Positions 9,279-17,626 of a stretch of DNA of 41,460 bases are shown here, piece by piece. The notes below the pieces were generated by a model. It searched no databases and had not been told where the DNA came from. It worked only from the letters and a program-made list of their open reading frames with translations. A program made the position numbers and the translations under genes. Where the stretch lies: positions 1,232,942 to 1,274,401 of the forward strand of contig NZ_MPNU01000001.1 of the NCBI RefSeq assembly GCF_001896205.1, given 5' to 3'. Origin of the DNA: Edwardsiella piscicida (GTDB taxonomy: Bacteria; Pseudomonadota; Gammaproteobacteria; Enterobacterales; Enterobacteriaceae). Position 1 is the first letter of the stretch; each line of letters opens with the position of its first letter.

Positions 9279-9516
9279 GGTATACGCTCCTGATGGATTA
9301 TTTGCCGGCGCATCATAGCGCGTCGGCGCCAGAGAGAAAGCAGGTAATGTCTGAAAACCGTATGCGTTCTCATTTCTTGTCCTTTTCTGCGTTGCCGGGC
9401 GCGGCGATAACGTCGAATAATCGTTTGCCTGGGGCACGGTGGATAGCTAAAGTAGGCGGCTATTTTCACTGTGGGCGGGAAGTCAGCGAGGTAATACGCG
9501 CTGGCAAGGAGAGGAT

Positions 9517-10647
9517 ATGCTGCCATCAGCGGGCTGGTTAGGGCTCAGTTACTTTACCTATTTTTTCTCATTCGGCGTCTTTCTTCCGTTCTGGAGCCTG
9601 TGGCTGCAGGGGCAGGGGATCTCGCCGGAGTCCATCGGCATTCTGCTGGGCGCCGGGATGGGCGCCCGCTTCGTCGGCAGCCTGTTCATCACCCCGGCGG
9701 TCAAAAGAACCTCTCAGCTGCTGGTGGCGCTGCGTCTGGTGACGCTGATCGCCCTGTTCTGCGGCGTCGCCTTTATGCTGGGCAGCGCCTGGGCCTGGCT
9801 GATGGCGGTGATGGTGGGGTTCAGCCTGTTCTATGGCCCGCTGGTGCCGTTGACCGACGCGCTGGCGGCGACCTGGCAGCGCCAGATTGGGCTGGACTAC
9901 GGCAAGGTGCGCCTGTGGGGATCCCTGGCCTTTATCGTGGGGTCGGCGGCGACCGGTGAGCTGGTCAACGCCTTTGGCCATCAGGCTATTCTGTATAGCC
10001 TGCTGGGGGGACTGCTGGCGATGCTGCTGGGTATGCTGCCGCGCCCCGCGCAGCCGCCTCAGGATGGCCCCGCCCATCAGACGGCGCAGGTTACACCCTG
10101 GTCCGTGTTGCTGCGGGAGCGTTCGGTGTGGCGTTTTTTGCTGTGCTGCGCGCTGTTGCAGGGGGCCCACGCCGGCTATTACGCCTTCAGCACCCTTTTT
10201 TGGAGCCAGGCCGGTTACTCTGCGTCGCTGGTGGGATACCTGTGGTCGCTGGGGGTGGTGGCCGAGGTGATTATCTTTGCCCTGAGCAATCGTCTGTTTC
10301 GCCGCTGGACGGTGTCTGGCCTGCTGCTGCTATCCTGCCTCTGCGCGCTGCTGCGCTGGGTGATGATGGGGGCGACGACGGCGCTGCCGTGGCTGGTGGT
10401 GATACAGATCCTGCACGCCGGCACCTTCACCGTATGCCATCTGGCGGCGATGCGCTTTATCTCGGCGCGTCAGGGCGGCGATGTGATCCGCCTGCAGGCG
10501 GTCTATTCCGCGCTGGGGATGGGGGGTAGCGTCGCAGTGATGACCGTACTGGCTGGCGTGGTCTATCAGTACAGCCCCAGCGGCATGTTTTATCTGATGG
10601 CGCTGCTGGTGACGCCGGTGCTGTTCCTGCGCCCCGGCGTCCGCTGA
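9517..10647 (+). CDS. hcaT: HcaT-like MFS transporter
   Basis: Twelve-helix major-facilitator permease of the nucleoside/phenylpropionate group; E. coli HcaT is the presumed 3-phenylpropionate transporter. The 376-aa product (379 in E. coli) follows HcaT closely: LSYFTYFFSFGVFLPFWSLW at the N-terminus, GFSLFYGPLVPLTDALAATW, DYGKVRLWGSLAFIVGSA, LQGAHAGYYAFSTLFW, GYLWSLGVVAEVIIFALSN and HAGTFTVCHLAAMRFISARQ. The ATG at 9517 follows AAGGAGAG closely. No hca catabolic gene is present, and the gene is sandwiched between the queuosine genes queE and queD, so the true substrate is open. Its stop is directly adjacent to the stop of convergent queD. Confidence 0.9.
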   Translation: MLPSAGWLGLSYFTYFFSFGVFLPFWSLWLQGQGISPESIGILLGAGMGARFVGSLFITPAVKRTSQLLVALRLVTLIALFCGVAFMLGSAWAWLMAVMVGFSLFYGPLVPLTDALAATWQRQIGLDYGKVRLWGSLAFIVGSAATGELVNAFGHQAILYSLLGGLLAMLLGMLPRPAQPPQDGPAHQTAQVTPWSVLLRERSVWRFLLCCALLQGAHAGYYAFSTLFWSQAGYSASLVGYLWSLGVVAEVIIFALSNRLFRRWTVSGLLLLSCLCALLRWVMMGATTALPWLVVIQILHAGTFTVCHLAAMRFISARQGGDVIRLQAVYSALGMGGSVAVMTVLAGVVYQYSPSGMFYLMALLVTPVLFLRPGVR

Positions 10648-11010
10648 TCACTGGCCGCGATAGGTGCAGCCGGCGGTGCAGGTCTCTTTGACTCGCACTG
10701 CGCTCAGCAGCGGCAGGCACGGCTTGAGCTGATCCCAAATCCAGCGGGCCAGCACCTCACTGGTCGGGTTTTCCAGCCCGGCGATCTCATTGAGATAGTG
10801 GTGATCCAGATGATCATAGATCGGCTGGAAGCGCGCTTTCAGATCGGCAAAGTCCATTACCCAACCGGTGTAGGGGTCGACCTCACCGGTGATCTCTATG
10901 CGCACCAGAAACGAGTGGCCGTGCAAACGGCCACACTTGTGTCCCTGCGGTACGTGCGGCAAACGGTGGGCCGCTTCAAACTGAAACTCTTTAAACAGGG
11001 TGGTTGTCAT
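10648..11010 (-). CDS. queD: QueD, 6-carboxy-5,6,7,8-tetrahydropterin synthase
   Basis: Zinc enzyme that converts 7,8-dihydroneopterin triphosphate to 6-carboxytetrahydropterin, which QueE uses next in queuosine synthesis. The 120-aa product has the PTPS-fold zinc histidines in FEAAHRLP and GRLHGHSF (His near residues 15, 30 and 32), the catalytic Cys in [10 protein letters not shown] (about residue 26), LDHHYLN, the substrate Glu region [13 protein letters not shown], and [13 protein letters not shown] at the end, as in E. coli QueD. The ATG at 11010 gives the family's usual length. Convergent with hcaT. Confidence 0.96.
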   Translation of the reverse strand: MTTTLFKEFQFEAAHRLPHVPQGHKCGRLHGHSFLVRIEITGEVDPYTGWVMDFADLKARFQPIYDHLDHHYLNEIAGLENPTSEVLARWIWDQLKPCLPLLSAVRVKETCTAGCTYRGQ

Positions 11011-11193
11011 GGTGACGCCTCATAACCAAAAGAAGCGCATGGTAGCGCAAAGCGGCGCGGGGGGGTAGTTTGCGCCGCAGATCGCCCCCGATTGTGTTAT
11101 TTAGTCTGCATTGTTATGTTTTTTATTTGTTAACTTGAGGCGATCGACACTATGCTGGACGGCACCCTATTCCGCCGTCACAGGAGTGATGCC

Positions 11194-12918
11194 ATGCCCT
11201 TTTCCCGCCCCGTCCCGCCGGCCGAGACGCTGCTGTCCCAGCTGCGCGCCATCGCAGGTCCCGCCCGAGTATTAAGCGATACGCGCAAAATGGCGCGTTA
11301 CTGTAAAGGCTTTCGCTCCGGCCAGGGCCGCGCGCTGGCCGTGGTGTTTCCCGATACGCTGCTGGCGATGTGGCAGATCTTCAAGGCCTGCGTCGAGGCC
11401 GATCGCATTATTCTGATGCAGGCGGCCAATACCGGCCTCACCGAAGGGTCGACCCCCAGCGGCGACGACTACGATCGCGAGCTGGTGATCATCAATACCC
11501 TGCGCCTGGGTGGCGCCCAGCTGCTGGATGAGGGACGCCAGGTGGTGGCGCTGCCCGGCACCACCCTGTGGCAGCTTGAGCGGCTGCTGAAACCGCTGGG
11601 GCGGGAGCCCCATTCGGTGATCGGCTCCTCCTGTATCGGCGCCTCGGTGATCGGTGGCATCTGTAACAACTCCGGCGGCGCGCTGGTGCAGCGCGGTCCG
11701 GCCTATACCGAAATGGCGCTGTATGGACGGGTCAATGAACGGGGAGAGGCAGAGCTGGTCAACCATCTGGGCATTGCGCTGGGCGAGACACCGGAGGCCA
11801 TATTGACGAATCTGGCCCAGCGGCACTACGGCGATGCGGATGTCCAGCATGATGCGCGCCGGGCCTCCGACCACCAGTATGCGCAGCGCGTCAGGGCGGT
11901 GGATGCCGCCACGCCGGCCCGCTTTAACGCCGATGAGCGGCGTCTGTTTGAAGCCTCCGGCTGTGCCGGAAAGCTGGCGGTGTTCGCCGTACGTCTGGAC
12001 ACCTTTCCCGCCGAGCCGCGCCAGCAGGTGTTTTATATCGGCACCGATCGGCCCCAGGTGCTGACCGAGCTGCGGCGGCATATATTGGGCCACTTTACCC
12101 ACCTGCCGGTGGCCGCGGAGTATATGCATCGCGATACGTTTGATATCGCCGAGCGCTACGGCAAAGATACCTTTTTGATGATCGAAAAGCTGGGGACGGA
12201 TCGGATGCCGTTCTTCTTCAACCTGAAGGGGCGGATCGACGCATGGGCGGAGCGTGTGCCGCTGCTGCCGTCCCACCCGGTCGATCGCGCGATGCAGGCG
12301 CTGAGCCGTCTGTGGCCGGGGCATCTGCCGCCGCGCATCAAGCAGTACCGCGATCGCTATTCCCACCACCTGCTGCTGAAGATGGCCGGCGACGGGATTG
12401 AGGAGGCGCAGCGGTGGCTGAGCGACTATTTCTCCCAGGCCGACGGCGACTTTTTTACCTGCACGCCGGAGGAGGGGAGCAAGGCGTTTTTACACCGCTT
12501 CGCCGCCGCCGGGGCGGCGATACGCTATCAGGCGGTGCATGACCAGCAGGTCGAAGACATTCTGGCGCTGGATATCGCGCTGCGGCGCAACGACGCGCAG
12601 TGGTTTGAACAGCTGCCGCCGGAGCTGACGCAGGATCTGTCGCACTGTCTGTACTATGGCCACTTTATGTGTCACGTATTCCATCAGGACTATATCGTGC
12701 GCAAGGGGGCCGATGCGGCGGCGATTAAGGCGAAGATGCTGGCGCTGCTGGATGCGCGCGGCGCGGAGTACCCGGCGGAGCACAACGTGGGCCATCTCTA
12801 CCGCGCCAAGCCGCAGCTGGAGGCCTTTTATCGCCATCAGGATCCCACCAATACCCTTAATCCCGGCATCGGTAAGACCAGCAAGTGCCGCGACTGGGGC
12901 TGCGACGGCGGGCACTAG
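11194..12918 (+). CDS. dld: Dld, quinone-dependent D-lactate dehydrogenase
   Basis: Peripheral inner-membrane FAD enzyme that oxidises D-lactate to pyruvate and passes electrons to quinone. I take the ATG at 11194, 8 bp after AGGAG, giving 574 aa (E. coli 571); the in-frame ATG at 11152 is upstream of that site. The N-terminal half is an FAD-binding type-4 domain (LMQAANTGLTEGSTPSG, then VIGSSCIGASVIGGICNNSG). The middle and C-terminal parts follow Dld (ERYGKDTFLMIEKLGTDRMP, CLYYGHFMCHVFHQDYI, PAEHNVGHLYRAKPQLEAFY, DPTNTLNPGIGKTSK). It appears monocistronic; the convergent ArsR gene overlaps its stop by 4 bp. Confidence 0.95.
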   Translation: MPFSRPVPPAETLLSQLRAIAGPARVLSDTRKMARYCKGFRSGQGRALAVVFPDTLLAMWQIFKACVEADRIILMQAANTGLTEGSTPSGDDYDRELVIINTLRLGGAQLLDEGRQVVALPGTTLWQLERLLKPLGREPHSVIGSSCIGASVIGGICNNSGGALVQRGPAYTEMALYGRVNERGEAELVNHLGIALGETPEAILTNLAQRHYGDADVQHDARRASDHQYAQRVRAVDAATPARFNADERRLFEASGCAGKLAVFAVRLDTFPAEPRQQVFYIGTDRPQVLTELRRHILGHFTHLPVAAEYMHRDTFDIAERYGKDTFLMIEKLGTDRMPFFFNLKGRIDAWAERVPLLPSHPVDRAMQALSRLWPGHLPPRIKQYRDRYSHHLLLKMAGDGIEEAQRWLSDYFSQADGDFFTCTPEEGSKAFLHRFAAAGAAIRYQAVHDQQVEDILALDIALRRNDAQWFEQLPPELTQDLSHCLYYGHFMCHVFHQDYIVRKGADAAAIKAKMLALLDARGAEYPAEHNVGHLYRAKPQLEAFYRHQDPTNTLNPGIGKTSKCRDWGCDGGH

Positions 12919-13250
12919 GCCGGCGTTTCATCCGCCGGTTCCGCCGGCGGGCAGTACAGGCGGTGCAGGGTTTCCAGCAGGGCCAGCGTGCGCGGATCGT
13001 CAATGCGATAGACGATCTGTTTGCCTTCGCGTCGGGTGGTGACCAGCGCCAGGCGGCGCAGCACCCCAAGCTGCTGGGAGAGGGTCGGCTGCCCGATCCC
13101 CGTCGCCGCCTCCAGCTCACCGACGGCCGCCTCGCCCTGACTGAGGCGGCACAGCAGCAGCAGGCGATCCGGATTGGCCAGCGCGCGCAGGATCCGCGAT
13201 GTGTCCGCCGCCGCCCGCTGCATCTGCCGGTGCATTTGAGATGTCGTCAT
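12915..13250 (-). CDS. ArsR/SmtB-family repressor with two cysteines (BigR/SqrR/YgaV type)
   Basis: Winged-helix repressor. I start at the ATG at 13250 (MTTSQMHRQMQ), 6 bp after GAGGAGG, giving 111 aa; an upstream GTG at 13265 would bury the Shine-Dalgarno. The recognition region is VGELEAATGIGQPTLSQQLG, with a wing at TTRREGKQIVYRI. The only two cysteines are Cys34 (LLLLCRL) and Cys100 (LYCPP), the spacing found in the persulfide sensors SqrR, BigR and YgaV. The classic ELCVCD metal-site motif is absent. It is divergent from a CoA-disulfide/persulfide reductase with a rhodanese domain, which fits sensing of reactive sulfur (inference). Its stop overlaps dld by 4 bp. Confidence 0.82.
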   Translation of the reverse strand: MTTSQMHRQMQRAAADTSRILRALANPDRLLLLCRLSQGEAAVGELEAATGIGQPTLSQQLGVLRRLALVTTRREGKQIVYRIDDPRTLALLETLHRLYCPPAEPADETPA

Positions 13251-13284
13251 CGTGCGCCTCCTCACTAACGCTTTCTTATTTTAT

Positions 13285-13304
13285 ATTATATATTATTATA
13301 TAAT
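13285..13304. promoter_or_regulatory. AT-only palindromic operator overlapping a -10 box
   Basis: Arms ATTATATA and TATATAAT around TTAT form a perfect 20-bp palindrome of A and T only, in an otherwise GC-rich region. It lies between the divergent ArsR gene and the reductase gene. Its right arm contains TATAAT (13299-13304), a consensus -10 reading towards the reductase 72 bp away. A repressor bound here would block RNA polymerase. Assignment to the neighbouring ArsR protein is inference. Confidence 0.72.
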
Positions 13305-13375
13305 GTTGAGGGGAAGCTGGCAACGCCGAGCCGGGTCGCTGCCGGTCTGATAATCGGATTCGATGAGGTGAGCAG

Positions 13376-15031
13376 ATGAAAATCGTAATTGTCGGCGGGG
13401 TTGCCGGTGGCGCCTCCGCCGCGGTCAGGGCCAGGAGGCTGTCTGAGACGGCGCAGATCATCGTGCTGGATCGCGGGGAGTACGCGTCGTTCGCCAACTG
13501 TGGCCTGCCCTATCATATCGGCGGGGAAATCCCGCAGCGCGATAGCCTGCTGTTGAAGACGCCGCAGGATTTTCGCCAGCGTTTCAACGTTGAGGTGCGG
13601 GTGCGCCACGACGTACTGTCTATTGATCCCCAGGGGAAAACCGTGGAGGTGCGCGATAGCGCCAGCGGGAAAACCTACCGTGAATCCTACGATCGCCTGC
13701 TGCTGAGCTGCGGCGCCGCGCCGCTGGTGCCGCCGCTGCCGGGGATAGCGAGCCCGGGGGTATTTACCCTGCGCAGCATCAACGATATGGATGCCATTCT
13801 GGCGTACCTTGCGGCGCGGTCGCCGCAGCATGCCACCGTGGTCGGCGGGGGCTTTATTGGTCTGGAGGTGGCCGAGGCGCTGCGTCAGCGCGGGCTGGCG
13901 GTAACCCTGCTGGAGATGGGGCCGCAGGTGATGATGCCGGTCGATGGCGAGATGGCGGTGCCGCTGCACCAGACGCTGCGCCGCCATGGGGTGGATCTGC
14001 GCCTGCGGACGGCGCTGCAGGCGATCGCCGCCGACGGGGAGGGCATGGTCCTGACCTTGAGCGACGGCAGCGTGCTGCAGAGCGGGCTGGTGATCATGGC
14101 TATCGGGGTGAGGCCGGAAAGTCGCCTGGCGCAGGACGCCGGCCTGGCGCTGGGCGCCAGCGGAGGTATTCGGGTGGACAGCGGGATGCGCACCTCCGCG
14201 GCGGATATCTATGCAGTAGGCGACGCCGTTGAGGCGCCGCCCTTTGACGACGCCATGCCGCCGCTGGTTCCGCTGGCCGGACCGGCCAACCGCCAGGGGC
14301 GGATTGCGGCCGATACTATGCTGGGGCGTGACCGTCGCTACCGCGGTAGCCAGGCGGCGGCGGTGTGTAAGGTTTTTGATATGACCGTCGCCAGCGTCGG
14401 GCTGAGTGAGAAGCTGCTGCAGCGCCAGCAGAGGGGCTATGAGAAGGTGTATGTGCATGGGCCTAACCACGCCGGCTACTATCCCCACGCGACGCCCATC
14501 AGCCTGAAGCTGCTTTTCGATCCGGCCGACGGCGCCATTCTGGGGGCGCAGGCGATAGGCCAAGAGGGGGTCGACAAGCGGATTGATGTGATCTCCGTCG
14601 CCCAGCGCGCCGGGCTGAAGGTGGAGGATCTGGAGCACCTGGAGCTGTGCTATGCGCCGCCCTATAACAGCGCCCGAGATCTGGTCAATCAGGCGGGGAT
14701 GCTGGCGGCCAACGTACGCTGCGGCGATACCGCGATTTGCCATGTTGCCGACGTACTGCAGCGCGATCCGGCGCGCCAGTGTCTGCTGGATATCCGCACG
14801 CCGCAGGAGCTGAAGGCGCATGGGACCTATCCGCAGGCGCTGCACATCCCGCTGGATGAGCTGCGTGAACGTCTGAATGAGCTACCGCGGGATAAGGAGA
14901 TCCTGATCGGCTGCCAGTCGGGCCTACGTGGCCACGTGGCCTATCGCATGCTGGTTCAGCACGGCTTGCGCGCGCGTAATCTGAGCGGGGGCTATATCAC
15001 CTTTGCACGGACGTTGGCGGCGCAGGCATAG
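13376..15031 (+). CDS. CoA-disulfide/CoA-persulfide reductase with C-terminal rhodanese domain
   Basis: FAD/NADH enzyme of the CoADR-rhodanese (NPSR) type, which reduces CoA disulfide or CoA persulfide. The 551-aa product starts at ATG 13376 after GAGGTGAG. Residues 1-12 hold the FAD-binding VIVGGVAGGASAA; Cys42 in FANCGLPYHIGGE is the redox cysteine that pairs with CoA; VVGGGFIGLEVAEAL binds NADH; DIYAVGDAVE is the second FAD motif; YAPPYNSARDLVNQAG is family-typical. From about residue 455 follows a rhodanese domain (LLDIRTPQEL) with active-site Cys513 in IGCQSGLRGH. It is divergent from a two-cysteine ArsR repressor and probably controlled by it through the AT palindrome. Likely job: detoxify or recycle reactive sulfur. 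Confidence 0.93.
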   Translation: MKIVIVGGVAGGASAAVRARRLSETAQIIVLDRGEYASFANCGLPYHIGGEIPQRDSLLLKTPQDFRQRFNVEVRVRHDVLSIDPQGKTVEVRDSASGKTYRESYDRLLLSCGAAPLVPPLPGIASPGVFTLRSINDMDAILAYLAARSPQHATVVGGGFIGLEVAEALRQRGLAVTLLEMGPQVMMPVDGEMAVPLHQTLRRHGVDLRLRTALQAIAADGEGMVLTLSDGSVLQSGLVIMAIGVRPESRLAQDAGLALGASGGIRVDSGMRTSAADIYAVGDAVEAPPFDDAMPPLVPLAGPANRQGRIAADTMLGRDRRYRGSQAAAVCKVFDMTVASVGLSEKLLQRQQRGYEKVYVHGPNHAGYYPHATPISLKLLFDPADGAILGAQAIGQEGVDKRIDVISVAQRAGLKVEDLEHLELCYAPPYNSARDLVNQAGMLAANVRCGDTAICHVADVLQRDPARQCLLDIRTPQELKAHGTYPQALHIPLDELRERLNELPRDKEILIGCQSGLRGHVAYRMLVQHGLRARNLSGGYITFARTLAAQA

Positions 15032-15041
15032 CGCGGCGCAT

Positions 15042-15070
15042 CGGGATGGTCCGTCCGGTGGACCATCCCG
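15042..15070. terminator. Stem-loop after the CoA-persulfide reductase gene
   Basis: An 11-bp perfect stem (arms CGGGATGGTCC and its complement) with a 7-nt loop, 10 bp past the stop codon. No T-run follows, so it may stabilise the 3' end rather than terminate by itself. Confidence 0.6.
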
Positions 15071-15288
15071 ACTTCGCATCCGCGCAGGGCGAAGTAAAAA
15101 GAGTATTTTTCTAATTAATGTATTTACTCTCAAAAATAAACCCTGCGCGTTCAGGTTAAGTTTTATTTATCGATCTATCCATGGATTTAATCTAGCCGCA
15201 ATCACTGTATTCTCCTTTTAGGCTGGCGCCGATCTTCATGACTTATTATTCTGCGTTATTCCCTTGCGCCGCCGGAGCGAGATAAGCC

Positions 15289-16185
15289 ATGCCTACACGC
15301 AGACAGCCCATTATTAATCTGGATCTGGATTTATTACGCACCTATGTCGCGGTGGCGGATAGCCACAGCTTTGCCGCCGCGGCAGAGACGGTATGTCGTA
15401 CCCAGCCAGCGGTCAGCCAACAGATGCAGCGTCTGGAGCAGATCGCGGGGCGGCCGCTGTTTATTCTGCAGGGGCGCAATAAGACGCTGACGGAGGAGGG
15501 CGGATGGCTATTGAATTATGCCCGACGTATTTTACGGCTGAATGATGAGGCCTGCCTTTTCCTGCGGCGGGAGGATATTGACGGCGTGCTGAAAATAGGG
15601 TCGCCGGACGATACGGCCAATACCATTTTGCCCGATCTGCTGGCGCGCTTTTCCACGGCCTACCCGCGCCTGACCATGGATATCGTGGTGCAGCGCAGCC
15701 CCTTTTTGATGCGGATGCTCGCCGACAATGCGCTGGATTTGGCGATCTCCACCGAGGAGTGCGTCGGTTATCCGCGGATTACCCTGCGAGCCTCCCCCTC
15801 CCTGTGGTTTGCCGGGCGTCGCTATCAGCCGGATTTTTCCCGCCCTCTGCCGCTGGTGGTGCTGGACGAACCCAGCACCTATCGCAGCATGATGATAAGC
15901 CATCTTGAGCGACACGGGATCCGTTGGCGCATTGCCTACATGGCCACCACCCTGTCCGGGGCCCGGGCGGCGGTGCGCGCCGGGCTCGGCATTATGGCGC
16001 GCTCTCTGGAACTGCTCGGCGAAGATCTCGGGGTGCTGGATGAGCGGCACGGCCTGCCGCCGCTGCCCGCCATCCGCTATAACCTGTATCTGAACACCGT
16101 CAGCCCCGCCCGGGCCGCCCACATTCTGTTCAATACCCTACAGGCGGAGCTGGCGCGCGCGGACGGCGCAGCGGGGAGCGTATAG
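15289..16185 (+). CDS. LysR-family regulator, LrhA/HexA-like
   Basis: LysR-type regulator of 298 aa. The first 90 residues are close to E. coli LrhA (PIINLDLDLLRTYVAVADSH; FAAAAETVCRTQPAVSQQMQ; GRNKTLTE), and the C-terminal ligand domain is also related (TTLSGARAAVRAGLGIMARS; LPPLPAIRY). Unlike LrhA it ends soon after the effector domain, with no acidic tail, and it is not next to nuo. It therefore looks like a paralogue rather than LrhA itself. ATG 15289 has only a weak GAG-type site upstream. It converges on and overlaps by 48 bp the MmgE/PrpD gene, so its likely targets are the lyase/MetC/DcuC cluster next door (inference). Confidence 0.88.
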   Translation: MPTRRQPIINLDLDLLRTYVAVADSHSFAAAAETVCRTQPAVSQQMQRLEQIAGRPLFILQGRNKTLTEEGGWLLNYARRILRLNDEACLFLRREDIDGVLKIGSPDDTANTILPDLLARFSTAYPRLTMDIVVQRSPFLMRMLADNALDLAISTEECVGYPRITLRASPSLWFAGRRYQPDFSRPLPLVVLDEPSTYRSMMISHLERHGIRWRIAYMATTLSGARAAVRAGLGIMARSLELLGEDLGVLDERHGLPPLPAIRYNLYLNTVSPARAAHILFNTLQAELARADGAAGSV

Positions 16186-17571
16186 CGAGTCAGCGGCGGG
16201 GGGCGTCAGCAGCGCCGCCAGCGTTGCCGGGGCGCAGGGGGCGCCGTGCAGCAGCGCGTCGGCCAGCGCCAGCGCCTGCTTATCGGGCAGGCATCGCCCG
16301 GCGTTGGCCAGAAACTTGGCGCGGACGGCCGACGGCGGCAGCGGATTGTCCGGGTTGCCGTAGTTGATCGGCAGGGCCTGCTGCAGCTGGCGCCCGTCGT
16401 GGAGCCATACCGAGATCAGGCCGGGGAAATAGCGCGGAAAGTCGATCTCACCGGGGTGGGGATAGCGGTAGCCGATCCTCTGCGCCAGCTGCAGAAGCGC
16501 CGGGCGCGCCAGACTCGCCGGCGCCAGCGAGGCCAGGGTCAGATCGTCGTCCATGATGACGGCGGCGACCAGCCAGGGCAGGCTGAATTTTGCGGCATAG
16601 CTGCTCTCTGGACGGTACTTGGCCGCGGGCGGCTCGCAGATCAGCGCGGCGGCGACCGGATCGATGACGCACTCGATCCGGGCTATCTGCGCGGGGGTAA
16701 TGCCGCGGCGGCGCAGCTGACGGGCGCAGTCGAGCGTCGCGTGGGCAAAGTGGCAGCAGGGATAAGGCTTAATGGAGACCTGCATCAGCTGCCACGACTC
16801 GCCCAGCCCCTGGGTCAGGCTCTCCAGGGTCGCCTCCTCCGGCTGTCCATGGGTTTTATACAGGCCGAAGCGCCCTTCAAATATGGTCTGCGGGCCGCTG
16901 ACCCCCGCTTGACCCAGCCGCGCGGCCCAGATACCGCTCAGGGCAGCCCAGCCCGCATGAAAACACTTGGCGTCATCGCTGTGGGTTAAAAATTCGGTCA
17001 CGCCGGCGGCCTGGCTGCCGGCCAGTCCCAGGGCGTGACAGGTTTGCTGCGGCGTTAGGCGCAGCAGCACCGCGGCGCAGGCGCAGGCGCCAAAGATCCC
17101 GGCGACGGCGGTGGCGTGAAAGCCGCGCCGGTGAAAGCCGCCGTTGGCCGCCAGACCGACGCGGGCGGCGATCTCCCAGCCGATAGCCCAGGCGCTCAGC
17201 GTCTGCTCGGCGCTGCTGTTACAGAGCTGGCCCAGCGCCAGCGCGACCGGGGTCAGCAGCGCGCTGCCGTGCAGGATGGCGCCGGTATGGGTATCGTCAA
17301 AGTCCAGCGCGTGTGCGGCGATACCGTTGAGCAGCACCGCCTGAGAGAGGGGCGCCCGCTGAGGGGTTCCCCATACCGGCAGGGTGGCCTCGCCGTCGGG
17401 TACGTCCGCTAGCGTCGTTTGGGCGCGGCGCGCGGCGTTTTGTTCGGCGCCCGCCAGCGCCACGCCAAAGGTATCGAGCAGGTGTAGGCGAGCGCGGTCG
17501 CTGACCGCCGCCGGCAGCGCCAACTGCCCCTGTGCGACGATAAAGCGGCTGAGGGTGTGGCTGAGCGTCAT
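16138..17571 (-). CDS. MmgE/PrpD-family protein
   Basis: The family includes 2-methylcitrate dehydratase (PrpD), cis-aconitate decarboxylase and iminodisuccinate epimerase. The 477-aa product is full length. Conserved active-site positions are visible: LDFDDTHTG (Asp93), LHGS (His101), GFHATAVAG (His152), SDDAKCFHAGWAA (Lys202) and SIKPYPCCH (Lys268), matching the catalytic set known from cis-aconitate decarboxylase. ATG 17571 follows GGAG by 6 bp. It lies 55 bp downstream of the superfamily lyase on the same strand, so it is probably the second gene of that unit. No prpB/prpC/acn gene is near, so methylcitrate dehydration is unlikely. An epimerase, dehydratase or decarboxylase acting on the lyase's substrate is more plausible (inference). 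Confidence 0.85.
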   Translation of the reverse strand: MTLSHTLSRFIVAQGQLALPAAVSDRARLHLLDTFGVALAGAEQNAARRAQTTLADVPDGEATLPVWGTPQRAPLSQAVLLNGIAAHALDFDDTHTGAILHGSALLTPVALALGQLCNSSAEQTLSAWAIGWEIAARVGLAANGGFHRRGFHATAVAGIFGACACAAVLLRLTPQQTCHALGLAGSQAAGVTEFLTHSDDAKCFHAGWAALSGIWAARLGQAGVSGPQTIFEGRFGLYKTHGQPEEATLESLTQGLGESWQLMQVSIKPYPCCHFAHATLDCARQLRRRGITPAQIARIECVIDPVAAALICEPPAAKYRPESSYAAKFSLPWLVAAVIMDDDLTLASLAPASLARPALLQLAQRIGYRYPHPGEIDFPRYFPGLISVWLHDGRQLQQALPINYGNPDNPLPPSAVRAKFLANAGRCLPDKQALALADALLHGAPCAPATLAALLTPPAADSLYAPRCAVRARQLRL

Positions 17572-17626
17572 GGGAGGCTCCTAAACTGGGGAAGAGGGGG
17601 ACCGCCAGCGAGGCGGCGGACGCCGG

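Noticed and set aside
9279-9437. N-terminal extension of the 57-aa gene to an ATG at 9437
   Set aside because: Low-complexity residues and no Shine-Dalgarno; the GTG at 9278 has a clear CAGGAG.
16138-17571. PrpD (2-methylcitrate dehydratase) as the call for the MmgE/PrpD gene
   Set aside because: No prpB, prpC or aconitase neighbour, and it is paired with a fumarate-type lyase; only the family name is justified.
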